In this document: positions 8,120-16,385 of the stretch, piece by piece
Position numbering within the stretch: the stretch's first letter is position 1
Layout: every line of letters begins with the position of its first letter
NCBI RefSeq assembly: GCF_900103125.1
Contig: NZ_FNJV01000009.1
Location: 124,001 to 188,000, forward strand
Source of the DNA: Mucilaginibacter sp. OK268
Lineage (GTDB): Bacteria; Bacteroidota; Bacteroidia; Sphingobacteriales; Sphingobacteriaceae
Direction of reading: 5' to 3'
DNA: 64,000 nt
The notes under the pieces: generated by a model
Told to the model about the DNA's origin: nothing
Seen by the model: the letters and a program-made list of their open reading frames with translations, nothing else
Database searches by the model: none
Position numbers and translations under genes: made by a program

Positions 8120-9175
8120 TTAGTCCCTGTCGCGGCTCAGTTTGGTAAATACCAACGGATTTTCATTCAGCTCCAGGGTTTCGCGGCGATGCTTCACAAT
8201 ATGTATAGCCGTGAACAGCGCCTCACGGAATGATATTTCCGAAGCCTGGTTTTTACCGGCTATGTCGTAAGCGGTACCATGATCTGGCGAGGTGCGTACA
8301 AAATTTAAACCCGCGGTAAAATTAACTCCCGATTCAAATGCTATTTGCTTAAAAGGAATAAGTCCCTGGTCGTGATACATGGCCAGTACGGCATCAAATT
8401 GCAAATAGGTTCCGTTGGCAAAAAAACCATCGGCAGAGTATGGGCCAAAGGCCATGATATCATTGTTGCGGGCTTCTTCAATAGCCGGTATGATCACTTC
8501 TTTTTCCTCATTGCCAATCAGTCCGTTATCGCTGGCATGCGGGTTAAGGCCCAGCACCGCGATTTTGGGTTTGCGTATCCAGAAATCATTTTGCAGGCTG
8601 TGGTTCATCAGCTTAAGCTTGGCCAGTATTTTTTCGCCGGTAATGCTTTCGGATACTTTACTAATAGGGATGTGCCCGGTTACAACGCCAACCCGCAGGG
8701 TATCGCTCACCAAAAACATCAGCGATTCGGCAGCACCATCGCGTTGCTGTAAATATTCGGTGTGACCCGGAAAATTAAACTGCTCGCTTTGTATATTATC
8801 TTTATTGATAGGAGCTGTGATCAGAGCATCGATATAACCCTCTTTCAGATCAAAAGTAGCGCGTTCTAAAGAGATGAAGGCGTATTTGCCTCCGGCCTCC
8901 GTAACCTGACCCATTTCAATTTTTACATCCTCTTCCCAGCAGTTGATCATGTTGGGTTTTTTAGGTTGCGATTGCGACGGATCATTAATAACATGAAAAT
9001 TAAGTTCACTAACCTGGGTTGCACGGCGGTGAAACGAGGCTACCTTGGTATGCCCGTAAACAATGGGTGTACAATAATCGTAAATGCGGGCATCGGCCAG
9101 GGTTTTAATAATTATTTCTAGTCCAATGCCATTTACATCACCTATGCTTATCCCTACTTTAATTTTTTCGCTCAT
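8120..9175 (-). CDS. pdxA: 4-hydroxythreonine-4-phosphate dehydrogenase
   Basis: PdxA oxidises 4-phosphohydroxy-L-threonine in the DXP-dependent pyridoxal phosphate pathway. The 351-residue protein starts with VGISIGDVNGIGLEI (family GDPxGIGPE). It has FPGHTEYL with a metal His, MYHDQGLIPFK with the second metal His and Asp, and TSPDHGTAYDIAGK with the third His and the substrate loop. It may be cotranscribed with the membrane acyltransferase. It diverges from rsmA across a word-repeat spacer; pdxA-rsmA neighbourhood is common in bacteria. Confidence 0.96.
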   Translation of the reverse strand: MSEKIKVGISIGDVNGIGLEIIIKTLADARIYDYCTPIVYGHTKVASFHRRATQVSELNFHVINDPSQSQPKKPNMINCWEEDVKIEMGQVTEAGGKYAFISLERATFDLKEGYIDALITAPINKDNIQSEQFNFPGHTEYLQQRDGAAESLMFLVSDTLRVGVVTGHIPISKVSESITGEKILAKLKLMNHSLQNDFWIRKPKIAVLGLNPHASDNGLIGNEEKEVIIPAIEEARNNDIMAFGPYSADGFFANGTYLQFDAVLAMYHDQGLIPFKQIAFESGVNFTAGLNFVRTSPDHGTAYDIAGKNQASEISFREALFTAIHIVKHRRETLELNENPLVFTKLSRDRD

Positions 9176-9179
9176 GTTA

Positions 9180-9325
9180 TTATGTATGATTACACTGATT
9201 ATTACAGGATTTCACCGATTATGAAGTGATTTCACTGATTTTGATCTGCGATTGTTTTTATTAATAATTCGAGGCTTGGGTATTACCTTTTGCCCTTAGC
9301 CTTTCAGCTTTTACCTCGTTTTTTT
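9180..9325. repeat. 'GATTTCACTGATTA' word repeat between pdxA and rsmA
   Basis: The divergent spacer contains GATTACACTGATTATTACAG, GATTTCACCGATTATG and GATTTCACTGATTTTG. These are iterations of one short word. A second run near 9285-9320 iterates CCTTTTGCCCTTAGCCTTT. No mirrored arm is obvious. Confidence 0.6.
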
Positions 9326-9406
9326 ACTGCAAATAAAAGATTTTAAGCTTATAGTTCCTGAATAAAGCACAAATATGCCTTAATTTGCTCAAATATTTGA
9401 TTAATA

Positions 9407-10195
9407 ATGACGTTGGTAAGGGCAAAAAAACATTTAGGGCAACACTTTCTTACTGATAAAAATATCGCTGCCAAAATTGTGGACAGTTTGAAACCTGATG
9501 GCCGTTATAACCATGTGCTGGAAGTTGGCCCGGGTATGGGTATCCTGTCCGACTTTTTATTGCAGAAACCGGAGTATGAGGTATCCCTGATCGATATTGA
9601 CGAGGAATCATACCAGTACCTGCAAAAAAAATACCCCCAATTGGGCAGCCGCCTCATCAATGCCGACTTTCTGGAGATGGATTTTAAAGCGGTATTCAAC
9701 GGTCCGCTGGCTATTATCGGTAATTTCCCCTATAATATATCCTCCCAGATACTGTTTAAAGTGCTCGACAACCGCGAGCAGGTAGTTGAAGTGGTTGGCA
9801 TGTTCCAGAAGGAAGTAGCCGAACGTTGTAGTGCCAAAGCCGGTAGCAAGGAATACGGTATCCTGAGCGTGTTTTTACAGGCCTATTACAAGGTAGAGTA
9901 CCTGTTTACCGTAAAGGCCGGTGTGTTTAACCCGCCACCCAAAGTGCTTTCGGCGGTGATCAGACTTACACGCAATAGCGCTGAGGCCCTGGATTGCGAC
10001 GAGAAGCTGTTCTGGCAGATTGTAAAGGCCGGTTTTAACCAGCGCCGCAAAACGCTGCGCAATGCCATATCATCATTGATCAACAAAGAACAGATGACCG
10101 GTAATGCCACCCTCGATCTGCGGGCCGAGCGACTCACTGTTGCCGATTTTGTAAAACTTACTAACGAAGTGGCGGCCGGCCGGAACGCTCAATAA
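9407..10195 (+). CDS. rsmA: 16S rRNA (adenine(1518)/(1519)-N6) dimethyltransferase
   Basis: RsmA (KsgA) dimethylates two adenines in helix 45 of 16S rRNA during 30S maturation. The protein has 262 residues. KKHLGQHFLTDKNIA is the family N terminus, VLEVGPGMGILSDFL is the SAM-binding motif I, and GNFPYNISSQI is motif IV (NxPY). The C-terminal helical domain with FNQRRKTLRNA is complete. It is transcribed away from pdxA. Confidence 0.97.
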   Translation: MTLVRAKKHLGQHFLTDKNIAAKIVDSLKPDGRYNHVLEVGPGMGILSDFLLQKPEYEVSLIDIDEESYQYLQKKYPQLGSRLINADFLEMDFKAVFNGPLAIIGNFPYNISSQILFKVLDNREQVVEVVGMFQKEVAERCSAKAGSKEYGILSVFLQAYYKVEYLFTVKAGVFNPPPKVLSAVIRLTRNSAEALDCDEKLFWQIVKAGFNQRRKTLRNAISSLINKEQMTGNATLDLRAERLTVADFVKLTNEVAAGRNAQ

Positions 10196-10417
10196 AAGCT
10201 TAACAAAAACTTTTTAAACCTTAAATTTTAACAAATTTCGCGTCGAAAACGGGTAAAAACGGCTCAAAAACGCTCGAGAAAAATCGATTTTAACACTTTT
10301 TAACAAATTTTAACACGGTTTTGATGTGTTTTTAAAACTTTAAAAAGTATTAAGTGATTGTTTATCAAATATATGTGTTAAAAATGAGTTGTTTTTTGGG
10401 CCTTTATCCCTTAACTA
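10196..10417. other. AT-rich non-coding spacer with TTTTAACA iterations
   Basis: The first half of the 469-base gap after rsmA is AT-rich. It iterates TTTTAACAAATTT and TTTTAACACTTTTTAACA, with a run of AAAACGG/AAAACGC words between. No ORF or RNA gene is evident. No DnaA boxes (TTATCCACA) are present, so it does not look like an origin. Confidence 0.5.
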
Positions 10418-10456
10418 AACAGGCCTGCTCCCTTTAAAAAAGAAAGCAGGCCTGTT
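10418..10456 (+). terminator. Strong hairpin, probable terminator downstream of rsmA
   Basis: AACAGGCCTGCT at 10418-10429 and AGCAGGCCTGTT at 10445-10456 form a perfect 12-bp stem with a 15-base loop. There is no long T tract directly after it, so it may act as a terminator with an unusual tail or as an mRNA 3' stabiliser. It lies 222 bases past the rsmA stop; the remaining 208 bases to the next gene show no further structure. Confidence 0.6.
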
Positions 10457-10664
10457 GTATATCTATAAAGATACTCATTTTTTTTGACTCCGGCAATTAT
10501 GCTTCCAAGCGTATCCATCCTCGGGCATAAATCATGAGGTGCTTCAGGCAAATTAAATAATCATAACATCATAAAAAGTTAACAGAATTACAAACACCTT
10601 TGCGCTGTTCTTTTTACCTGTTCGTGGATTCCCCCTACTCCCGCAAAACCCTGACCGGATTAAT

Positions 10665-11972
10665 ATGAAAAAACAATTATCAATAGCACTACTGGCCTTG
10701 TTTATGATAACAGGGCAGCTTATGGCACAAACCGCCAAGCACGTTATCTTTATTACCATTGATGGGTTCCGGCCCGATTTTTACCTCGACAGCGAATGGC
10801 AAACACCTAACCTGCGCGCGCTGATGAAAGATGGGGCTTATGCCAAGGGCGTAAATAGCGTGTTCCCTTCCATGACCTATCCTTCGCATACTACCATAGT
10901 TACGGGTGTGCAGCCCGCAAAACACGGCATATTTTATAACAATATATTTACCCCCGATGGAGCGCCGCAAGAGCCTTACTGGCAGGATAGTTCCATACAT
11001 GCACCCACTATCTGGAAAGCCGCCAAAGAAAAAGGCATGACTGTAGCTTCGCTCTACTGGCCGGTATCTGCCAATGCTCCGGTAGATTACAACATTCCCG
11101 ACATAGGCGGTCTGGGCGATGAGGTTCGCGCGCAATATTCCTTACCGCAGGGTTTTTATGCCGAGGTAAAAAAAGAAGTGTTTGGTGGCGTGGATAAGAT
11201 AGATGCCGGGAAAAATCAGAACATAGCTCAAATAGCCGCGTATGTGATCAAAAAAAGTAAGCCCGGGCTGATGACTATTCACGTATTTTCTGTCGACCAT
11301 GCAGAACATGTCGAGGGGCGTTACGGAACAGATGTACAAGAAGCGGTAGCTGATGCAGATGCTGCCGTAGGCATTATCGTAGATGCTTTGAAAGAAGCGG
11401 GTATATGGGAAAACACGGTATTACTTATTGGCGGCGATCACGGGTTTTACGATGTAAAAAAGACGATATCGCCCAATGTATGGCTAAAAGAAGCCGGCTT
11501 GATCAACGATTTAAAAACCGGCGACTGGAAAGCGCAATTCAATGCATCTGGCGGATCTGCCTACCTGTACCTGAAAGATCCTGCCGATAAAGCTACCGCC
11601 AGTAAAGTAAAAGCACTATTGGAAGCACAGCCCGACAGCGTGAAACAATATTACCGCATCATCAGCAGGCAACAATTGGACAAGGGCGGCTATAATCCGA
11701 ACGTCGCTTTCGCAATTACCGGCGAGCATGACGCTGCATTCAGCGCAGCCAGCACCGGCAATGCTGTAAAACCCGGCAAAGGCGGTACACACGGGCATTT
11801 CCCCGACACCAAAAATATCCGTACCGGCCTGATTGCCCATGGCCCGGGCATTCGCAAAGGCGCAATAATCGAAGAAATGAACCTGCGCGATATGACGCCC
11901 ATTATGGTAAAACTGCTTGGCATTCCATTTTCAAAAGTGGATGGAAAAATACCGGCGGGGTTATTGGAATAA
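10665..11972 (+). CDS. Ectonucleotide pyrophosphatase/phosphodiesterase-like protein
   Basis: This is a 435-residue secreted member of the alkaline-phosphatase superfamily, type I phosphodiesterase (ENPP) branch. Residues 1-22 are a signal peptide ending MAQ. IFITIDGFRPDF supplies metal ligand Asp33. FPSMTYPSHTT contains the Thr71 nucleophile, and VDHAEH, GGDHGF and GTHGHFPD provide the remaining His and Asp ligands. It is predicted to be periplasmic or exported and to hydrolyse phosphodiester or pyrophosphate bonds in nucleotides or lipids. The true substrate is unknown. It is a monocistronic plus-strand gene. Confidence 0.88.
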   Translation: MKKQLSIALLALFMITGQLMAQTAKHVIFITIDGFRPDFYLDSEWQTPNLRALMKDGAYAKGVNSVFPSMTYPSHTTIVTGVQPAKHGIFYNNIFTPDGAPQEPYWQDSSIHAPTIWKAAKEKGMTVASLYWPVSANAPVDYNIPDIGGLGDEVRAQYSLPQGFYAEVKKEVFGGVDKIDAGKNQNIAQIAAYVIKKSKPGLMTIHVFSVDHAEHVEGRYGTDVQEAVADADAAVGIIVDALKEAGIWENTVLLIGGDHGFYDVKKTISPNVWLKEAGLINDLKTGDWKAQFNASGGSAYLYLKDPADKATASKVKALLEAQPDSVKQYYRIISRQQLDKGGYNPNVAFAITGEHDAAFSAASTGNAVKPGKGGTHGHFPDTKNIRTGLIAHGPGIRKGAIIEEMNLRDMTPIMVKLLGIPFSKVDGKIPAGLLE

Positions 11973-12019
11973 TTGGCTATCTGTTTATAGTAAGCCCATG
12001 AGTAGACATTTCTAAAAAA

Positions 12020-12099
12020 GGGTGTCATGCTGAGCTCTGTCGAAGCATGGTGGGTAGGCCTCTGCGCTCTACCCTTCGACGGAGCTCAGGGTGACACCC
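12020..12099. repeat. Dispersed palindromic repeat family A, copy 1
   Basis: GTCATGCTGAGC-type and GCTCAGGGTGACA-type arms enclose GTCGAAGCATGGTGGG and CTACCCTTCGACGGAG. The result is a long imperfect hairpin between the convergent ENPP-like and EcsC genes. Copies lie at 22052-22130 and, inverted, at 33531-33610. Confidence 0.85.
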
Positions 12100-12142
12100 C
12101 GCTTCACATTATTCTTTTCATAGGCTATTTCCCTTCAGGGGG

Positions 12143-12706
12143 TTAGGGGGCTATCGGGATCACTACCGGCGTGTCCTGCATTTTTTTTACCATTTCGCCC
12201 ATGCGTTTAATGAACAGGTAGTTGGCAGTACCGCCAATCACGGCGCCTACTATGGGTACCATTCTTTCGGCGGTGCGGGTGCCCAGTACCATCAGTAGTT
12301 TTTCGGCAATACCCTCCATCATGGTTTTGGATATAGCCACACCAGCTTCCACCCTTAGCGAAGTGGCTACCAGACCCATAAAGTCATTAAATTCAATTTG
12401 GTAACTGCCCTTGTTATAGTACATAACGGCCATAGTTACCCGGAATTGCTGGGTAATGAGGTTGGCAAAATCAAGAGGCATGCCTGCTATCAGCGTGACC
12501 ATACCACCGCTGCCCGATATAACTCCCGAACCGGCTGCCATGAGCGCGCATTGGTTTATAAACTTATCCAGCCCCATGGTATCCACCCCTTTTTTGATCT
12601 TGAGTTGGTCTATATGGACAAATATTTGCCTGAAACCACTATCGGCTAATTTACCAGCCTGGTGTTTAATATCAGTGCCCAGTTTTTTTATTTTGATAAA
12701 TTTCAT
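12143..12706 (-). CDS. EcsC family protein
   Basis: This 187-residue protein shows the EcsC-family pattern: a Gly/Ala-rich hydrophobic stretch (AAGSGVISGSGGMVTLIAGM) and a second amphipathic segment near the C terminus. In Bacillus, EcsC is encoded with an ABC transporter, but the biochemical role is unknown. Here there is no transporter neighbour. The hydrophobic segments suggest membrane association. The ATG at 12704-12706 gives MKFIKIKKLG and is the only good start. Confidence 0.75.
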   Translation of the reverse strand: MKFIKIKKLGTDIKHQAGKLADSGFRQIFVHIDQLKIKKGVDTMGLDKFINQCALMAAGSGVISGSGGMVTLIAGMPLDFANLITQQFRVTMAVMYYNKGSYQIEFNDFMGLVATSLRVEAGVAISKTMMEGIAEKLLMVLGTRTAERMVPIVGAVIGGTANYLFIKRMGEMVKKMQDTPVVIPIAP

Positions 12707-12719
12707 GTATCTGTAATTA

Positions 12720-12792
12720 GTTCTATTTGTGAGTCTTGAGTTCTAAGTGGTAAGTAAAAAAGACTCCGGACCTAATACTCAGAACTCCAGAC
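12720..12792. repeat. Mirrored 'AGTCTTGAGTTCTAAGT' word repeat
   Basis: GAGTCTTGAGTTCTAAGT on the left is mirrored by ACTCAGAACTCCAGACTTA on the right. Together they make an imperfect hairpin in the spacer between two minus-strand genes. The word is specific to this locus. Confidence 0.6.
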
Positions 12793-12844
12793 TTATAGAG
12801 CTATTCCCGTGCCAATTTATAAAGGCCAGCAAAATGGCAGTCAA

Positions 12845-13558
12845 TTATTTGGATGCGAGTACCTCGCCTTTGTCATCAAGAGTTTCAATAACCGGCTGAT
12901 TTTGGGAGTTGATATAAATTTTTAAGCGCGGTTTGCCTTTATCGTCCCGCAAAAATAAACCCACTTCGCCTTTGTTGTTCTTGCCTACAAAAAGCCGCTC
13001 GGCGGTTATTACGCCCGGTTGCTGTAGTTTTTTGATGCCGGCATTGTAGGCTGCGCTATCCTTCAGGTTCTTCAGTGAGTCGACATAGGCTACCACTTTT
13101 ACCGTAGGAAAACTGTCGTACTTGTCCCATAGTTTTAACCCATAACTACGCTGTAGGCTGCCTTCATCTTTGTCCTGGCTGTATTGGATCTGCATAATCT
13201 GGTCGTTCTGATACTGATCGATAGAGTAGGTCATGCTGGCGCTCTTTTTATTGCCGTCGTAAACCAGTCCGCCGCATTCGTCGCCATCATCATTAAAAAA
13301 TATCATACCTGCAGGGCGGTCGCGTTTAGGCAATTCTTTTCCGCCGATGGTTCCCGGGTGCTGGCGCTCGCGGTTACTGATAGCCATGCGGATCTGGCCG
13401 TTGGCATCCACAATGTCAATACGTTCGGCTGTGATCTGTTTAAAATGACCGGCAGCGTTTACCTGTTTAAGTACGATAACCATAAACACCAGTAGCACCA
13501 CGGTTAAAACGCCGGCGTATATTTTTAATGCCTTAACCTGTTTCTGTAAGTTTTCCAT
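12845..13558 (-). CDS. Hypothetical membrane-anchored protein
   Basis: This 237-residue protein has one N-terminal membrane helix at about residues 10-32 and a soluble, probably periplasmic remainder. The centre holds ERIDIVDANGQIRMAIS and FNDDGDECGGLVYDG. The C-terminal part repeats the same layout with ERLFVGKNNKGEVGLFL and KPRLKIYIN, suggesting two related beta-rich units. I do not recognise a characterised family. The word-repeat spacer separates it from EcsC. Confidence 0.6.
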   Translation of the reverse strand: MENLQKQVKALKIYAGVLTVVLLVFMVIVLKQVNAAGHFKQITAERIDIVDANGQIRMAISNRERQHPGTIGGKELPKRDRPAGMIFFNDDGDECGGLVYDGNKKSASMTYSIDQYQNDQIMQIQYSQDKDEGSLQRSYGLKLWDKYDSFPTVKVVAYVDSLKNLKDSAAYNAGIKKLQQPGVITAERLFVGKNNKGEVGLFLRDDKGKPRLKIYINSQNQPVIETLDDKGEVLASK

Positions 13559-13633
13559 AATTGAGATTTGTTGCTGAACAAATATATTTAAATGGGAGTG
13601 AAACGACTCCCCCGATCTGCGCTTTGCTCGAGC

Positions 13634-13664
13634 ACCCTCTCTTCGCCTGCGGCGGAAAGAGGGT
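13634..13664. repeat. Small palindrome ACCCTCT...AGAGGGT
   Basis: ACCCTCT at 13634-13640 pairs with AGAGGGT at 13658-13664, with an inner TCGCC/GGCGG pairing. It resembles a compact intergenic palindromic repeat and sits just upstream of the family B element. Confidence 0.5.
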
Positions 13665-13691
13665 TGGAGGGAATGCGCGTATGCCTATCTC

Positions 13692-13839
13692 ATCATGTCA
13701 TTGCGAGCGCAGCGTGGCAATCTCCTCGCACGCGAACATGTATAGCTACGAGATTATTAATGTGGTGTTTGTTTTTAATGGTATTAATGAGCTCCCTTTG
13801 GTCGGTTGTCTTCGTCGTACCTCCTCGCAATGACATGAT
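13692..13839. repeat. Dispersed palindromic repeat family B, copy 1 (diverged)
   Basis: ATCATGTCATTGCGAG at the left is mirrored by CTCGCAATGACATGAT at the right, with about 115 bases between them. The outer arms match the family at 16221-16317 and 23154-23238; the interior is longer and different. It occupies most of the gap between two divergent genes. Confidence 0.75.
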
Positions 13840-13930
13840 TTTTATTTATCCACGTTAAATCACAATTATATTCAAACTGTAAAAATCAGGGATACAATAA
13901 ATAGCTGATGGCTAATCACATGAGGTTTTG

Positions 13931-13938
13931 TAGATTTG
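13931..13938 (+). promoter_or_regulatory. -7 promoter box of the 2-hydroxyacid dehydrogenase gene
   Basis: TAGATTTG matches TAnnTTTG. It overlaps the longest possible TTG start (13936), which argues that translation begins further downstream, at 13954 or 13960. Confidence 0.5.
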
Positions 13939-13953
13939 CCCTTTCCTAATATT

Positions 13954-14886
13954 TTGAAATTGAAAAATAACATTCTTATTGTCGACGATGTGCATCCCAT
14001 ATTTATGGAGATGGCCGTCGCCAAAGGTTACCAATGCGACTACAAACCACTGATCAAAGCCGATGAGGCCCTGCAGATCATTGGCGACTATGCCGGCCTG
14101 GTGATCCGCTCCAAATTCAGGGTTGATAAACAGGTGATAGATGCCGGAGCTAACCTGCACTTTGTGGCTCGTGCAGGCGCCGGTATGGATAATATTGACG
14201 AGGCCTATGCCGCGGAAAAGGGTATCAGCCTCATCAACGCACCCGAAGGTAATTCTGATGCCGTTGGTGAACATGCCATAGGTCTGCTGCTATCCTTAAT
14301 GAACAATTTAAATAAAGGCGATGCCGAGATACGCGGTGGCAGCTGGCAGCGCGAAGCCAACCGTGGTTTTGAACTTAAAGGTAAAACTGTGGGCATTATT
14401 GGTTATGGCCACATGGGGCATAGCTTTGCTCGTAAGCTGTCGGGCTTCCAGGTGGATGTAATCGCTTATGATAAGTATAAAACCGGCTTCAGCGACCGCT
14501 ATGCCCGCGAAGTGAGTATGGAAGACATTGTGAAACATAGCGACGTGCTGAGCCTGCACATCCCGCTTACCCCCGAAACAAACGGACTGGTGGACGATGA
14601 ATATCTGTTCCACTTTAAAAAGCCTATATTTTTTATCAATACATCGCGCGGTAAAACCGCTAAAGTGAGCGCTGTGCTGAATGCTACTAAACAGGGCAAA
14701 ATACTGGGCGCCGGTTTAGATGTGCTGGAGGTTGAAAAATTCCCCGCACTGGCCGAGCAGGTATGGTTTGATGAACTACGCCAAAGCGGCAGGGTACTGC
14801 TGAGCCCCCACGTGGCCGGCTGGACGTTTGATTCGTACCGCAAAATAAGCGAGGTAATGGCCGAGAAGCTGGTGGCGATCAGATAA
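13954..14886 (+). CDS. D-2-hydroxyacid dehydrogenase, phosphoglycerate dehydrogenase-like
   Basis: This NAD-dependent dehydrogenase is most like short D-3-phosphoglycerate dehydrogenases of Bacteroidota. It would act at the first step of serine synthesis. RAGAGMDNID is the conserved substrate loop, VGIIGYGHMGHSFAR the Rossmann GxGxxG, NTSRGK carries the catalytic Arg and SPHVAGWTF the catalytic His. There is no C-terminal ACT domain. The frame has no ATG near its start. The TTG at 13936 lies inside a promoter box, so TTG at 13954 (or 13960) is preferred, giving about 310 residues. No serC lies nearby, so the substrate is inferred. Confidence 0.85.
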   Translation: MKLKNNILIVDDVHPIFMEMAVAKGYQCDYKPLIKADEALQIIGDYAGLVIRSKFRVDKQVIDAGANLHFVARAGAGMDNIDEAYAAEKGISLINAPEGNSDAVGEHAIGLLLSLMNNLNKGDAEIRGGSWQREANRGFELKGKTVGIIGYGHMGHSFARKLSGFQVDVIAYDKYKTGFSDRYAREVSMEDIVKHSDVLSLHIPLTPETNGLVDDEYLFHFKKPIFFINTSRGKTAKVSAVLNATKQGKILGAGLDVLEVEKFPALAEQVWFDELRQSGRVLLSPHVAGWTFDSYRKISEVMAEKLVAIR

Positions 14887-14973
14887 TGTGCAGATTTCAG
14901 ATGTGCAAATGTGCAAATGAAAAATAACATTATATAATCATCTGCACATTTGAAATCTGCACACCTGCACATC
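14886..14973. repeat. Mirrored 'ATGTGCAGATTTCA' word repeat
   Basis: The left arm 14886-14920 iterates ATGTGCAGATTTCAGATGTG. The right arm 14939-14973 is its inverse (ATCTGCACATTTGAAATCTG and so on). They form a roughly 35-bp imperfect stem directly after the dehydrogenase stop and could act as its terminator. Confidence 0.75.
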
Positions 14974-15026
14974 AAATAAATTTGGATATTAAAATTTAAA
15001 TAACTTATCTTCGTTAAATACAAAAG

Positions 15027-15069
15027 CAAGACTATGTAGGCTCAGGCCCATGTAGTCTTGTTTGTTTTT
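15027..15069 (+). terminator. Hairpin in the greA leader, possible attenuator
   Basis: CAAGACTA at 15027-15034 and TAGTCTTG at 15053-15060 form an 8-bp stem with further inner pairing. It is followed at once by TTTGTTTTT. It lies about 80 bases before the greA start and shortly after a possible promoter (TATCTTCG at 15006-15013). It may be a leader attenuator of greA or a second terminator for the gene upstream. Confidence 0.5.
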
Positions 15070-15151
15070 AGAGTCATTGCGTCCTTCTTAAAACAAGGGG
15101 GGCGGTTTTTTTTGGATGACCAACAGAATAAACATTTAATAATTTATTGTT

Positions 15152-15625
15152 ATGGCAGAGGTATCATACTTTACCAAAGAGGGTTTAGAAAAATTAAAAG
15201 AAGAGTTACAGCGATTAAAAACTACCGGACGCTCGGATATATCAAAAGCGATAGCTGAGGCCCGGGATAAGGGTGACCTTTCTGAGAACGCGGAATACGA
15301 TGCGGCAAAAGAAGCGCAGGGTTTGCATGAGGCTAAAATATCACAGATGCAGGAAACCCTGGCCAACGCCCGTTTGCTTGATGAATCCAAACTGGATGTA
15401 TCAAAAGTATTGGCTTTATCTGTTGTAAAGATCAAGAACGTTAAAAACGGCGCTACCATGAGCTACCAGTTGGTATCAGAAAGCGAAGCTGATATGAAAG
15501 CCGGTAAAATATCGGTAACATCACCCATTGCCAAAGGCTTACTGGGCAAAAAAGTTGGTGAAACCGCCGAAATCACCGTGCCTGCCGGTGTTATTGAATT
15601 CGAGATACTGGAAATTAGCAGATAA
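15152..15625 (+). CDS. greA: Transcription elongation factor GreA
   Basis: GreA enters the RNA polymerase secondary channel and stimulates cleavage of backtracked transcripts. The 157-residue length is typical. The N-terminal coiled coil carries GLEKLKEELQRLK and ARDKGDLSENAEYDAAK, the tip with acidic Asp and Glu that activates cleavage. The C-terminal FKBP-like domain includes SPIAKGLLGKKVGE. It is a single-gene unit with a hairpin-bearing leader. Confidence 0.97.
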   Translation: MAEVSYFTKEGLEKLKEELQRLKTTGRSDISKAIAEARDKGDLSENAEYDAAKEAQGLHEAKISQMQETLANARLLDESKLDVSKVLALSVVKIKNVKNGATMSYQLVSESEADMKAGKISVTSPIAKGLLGKKVGETAEITVPAGVIEFEILEISR

Positions 15626-15629
15626 GTTT

Positions 15630-15772
15630 TTGGTGAATGGTTGATTGAGTGAGTAGTGTGTCTGAACCTTGATTTTTCTGATTAGGGAATTATCAGGATT
15701 TCTTTAACTGCTAAAGCTTAATTAACGATTCCATCTATTCACCGAATCAACTTAATAAACCACTCACCAATC
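15630..15772. repeat. Mirrored 'GGTTGATTGAGTGAG' word repeat
   Basis: TTGGTGAATGGTTGATTGAG on the left is mirrored by CACCGAATCAACTTAATAAA and CCACTCACCAATCA on the right. The spacer between greA and the HIT gene can fold into a long imperfect hairpin. The word is specific to this locus. Confidence 0.6.
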
Positions 15773-16168
15773 ATGAGCATTTTTTCAAAGATAATAGCAG
15801 GGGAGATCCCTGCGCATGTAGTAGCTGAAAGTAATGAGTTTTTGGCTTTTTTGGATATTAGTCCGTTGGCCGAAGGGCATGTGCTGGTGATACCTAAAAA
15901 AGAGGTTGATTATATATTTGACCTGGATGATGAAACCTATACCGGGCTGCACATTTTCGCGAAAATTGTGGCAACAGCGCTAAAAAAAGCTATTCCTTGT
16001 AAAAAGGTTGGCGTTGCCGTGATCGGTTTAGAAGTGCCCCATGCACACATTCACCTGATACCCATGAACCGGGTTGACGACATGAACTTTGCCCGTCCCA
16101 AACTAAGTTTTACCCAGGAAGAGCTTAGCGCCACTAAAGAAAAGATCAAGGCCGCGCTGCGGGATTGA
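15773..16168 (+). CDS. HIT family nucleotide hydrolase/transferase
   Basis: This 131-residue histidine-triad protein is of the HINT/protein kinase C-interacting type. FSKIIAGEIPAHVV is the usual N terminus and PLAEGHVLVIPKKE the conserved strand. HAHIHLIP carries His90, His92 and His94, with His92 the expected nucleophile. These enzymes hydrolyse nucleoside phosphoramidates, including aminoacyl-AMP; the physiological substrate is unknown. It converges with ruvC across a nested repeat element. Confidence 0.93.
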   Translation: MSIFSKIIAGEIPAHVVAESNEFLAFLDISPLAEGHVLVIPKKEVDYIFDLDDETYTGLHIFAKIVATALKKAIPCKKVGVAVIGLEVPHAHIHLIPMNRVDDMNFARPKLSFTQEELSATKEKIKAALRD

Positions 16169-16371
16169 GGTGCAGATGTGCGGATTTCAAATGTGCGGAT
16201 GTGCAGATAATATACCCGCGCGTCATTGCGAGGTACGAAGCAATCTCTATGCTGTGCAGAGCGAACTTTTATGATTGACCTGCTTGTGTAGAGATTGCTT
16301 CGTACCTCGCAATGACGTGGTTTTTTATTGTTTTTCATCTGCACATCCGCACATTTGAAATCTGCACATCC
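16169..16371. repeat. Word-repeat hairpin with a family B palindrome nested in its loop
   Basis: The left arm 16169-16208 iterates TGCAGATGTGCGGATTTCA. The right arm 16337-16371 is its near-exact inverse. The loop between them holds the complete family B palindrome at 16221-16317. The composite sits between the convergent HIT and ruvC genes. Confidence 0.85.
16221..16317. repeat. Dispersed palindromic repeat family B, copy 2 (nested)
   Basis: CGTCATTGCGAGGTACGAAG at the left is mirrored by CTTCGTACCTCGCAATGACG at the right; both arms include GCAATCTC/GAGATTGC. It is highly similar to 23154-23238 and is embedded in the word-repeat hairpin. Confidence 0.9.
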
Positions 16372-16385
16372 ATCATCCCCACATC

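Noticed and set aside
10196..10417. TTTTAACA repeats as a replication origin
   Set aside because: There are no DnaA-box clusters, no dnaA/dnaN or gidA neighbours, and the repeats fit the iterated-word spacers seen elsewhere.
13561..13858. Plus-strand ORFs of 88-90 codons upstream of the dehydrogenase gene
   Set aside because: They translate palindromic repeats (family B and a CCCTCT palindrome) and have no recognisable protein features.
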